Shown here one piece after another: positions 63,970-64,000 of a DNA stretch of 64,000 nt. The translations under genes were made by a program, and so were the position numbers. This stretch comes from Corallococcus soli (GTDB lineage: Bacteria > Myxococcota > Myxococcia > Myxococcales > Myxococcaceae). Below the pieces are notes generated by a model. The model saw only the letters and a program-made list of their open reading frames with translations. It was not told the DNA's origin and did no database searches. The stretch's first letter is position 1, and every line of letters starts with the position of its first letter. The stretch spans positions 173,964 through 237,963 of the forward strand of contig NZ_JAAIYO010000014.1 of NCBI RefSeq assembly GCF_014930455.1, read 5' to 3'.

Positions 63970-64000
63970 AGCCTGGTGGCCTGAGTGCTACGCGATGATT

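Noticed and set aside
63795..64000. tRNA or end of a tuf-type gene at the right edge
   Set aside because: The stem-loop at 63939-63969 does not fit a cloverleaf, and no conserved protein end is readable in the available bases.

Overview
The window is about 70% GC with strongly GC-biased third codon positions. It mixes many secreted or lipoprotein genes with a conserved ribosomal-protein cluster, and it holds features common in myxobacteria: a lipoprotein with NGLST pentapeptide repeats, an FHA-type enhancer-binding-protein relative, WGR/leucine-rich-repeat and FN3/beta-helix proteins. This points to a Myxococcota chromosome, probably Myxococcaceae (Corallococcus/Myxococcus type). The taxonomic call is inference. 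I see no rRNA or tRNA genes, insertion sequences, prophage or CRISPR array.

Left end (1-8671, + strand): an operon of three paralogous double-AAA+ ATPases related to ClpA/ClpB, separated by only 3-4 bp. The first is cut by the window edge. All three keep a canonical second ATPase site but have lost the GYVG pore loop of that domain, and their first ATPase domains are decayed to different degrees. The first carries a C-terminal region that reads like release factor 2 with its catalytic GGQ domain removed; the second has a more diverged region of similar kind. This is the best candidate for an undescribed system in the window.

8.7-44 kb is a mosaic of small transcription units: a duplicated pair of secreted I36-type inhibitor-like proteins with duplicated leader hairpins; a divergent aldo-keto reductase/LysR pair; a WGR/beta-solenoid/LRR protein with a coding-like tail after its stop; a BASS transporter; a membrane hexapeptide-repeat/coiled-coil protein; a serine hydrolase; a repeat lipoprotein; a PQQ-type sugar dehydrogenase; an M28 peptidase; two FN3/beta-helix lipoproteins and an alginate-lyase-like lipoprotein; a translationally coupled 3-hydroxyacyl-CoA dehydrogenase/JAB pair; a sirtuin, a methionine-R-sulfoxide reductase, PsuG, an EamA exporter, a degenerate FHA-GAF-AAA regulator, and a coupled deoxynucleoside kinase/DUF2314 pair.

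44.1-47 kb: PlsC acyltransferase, a TPR lipoprotein and a one-TM protein form a + strand operon that ends at a hairpin facing the ribosomal cluster.

47.1-63.8 kb (- strand): the S10-spc-alpha ribosomal region, read right to left: rpsJ, rplD, rplW, rplB, rpsS, rplV, rpsC, rplP, rpmC, rpsQ, rplN, rplX, rplE, rpsN, rpsH, rplF, rplR, rpsE, rpmD, rplO, secY, adk, map, infA, rpmJ, rpsM, rpsK, rpsD, rpoA, rplQ. The order is canonical except that rplC (L3) is missing between rpsJ and rplD. Most spacers longer than about 45 bp contain a strong GC-rich hairpin, an unusual regularity.
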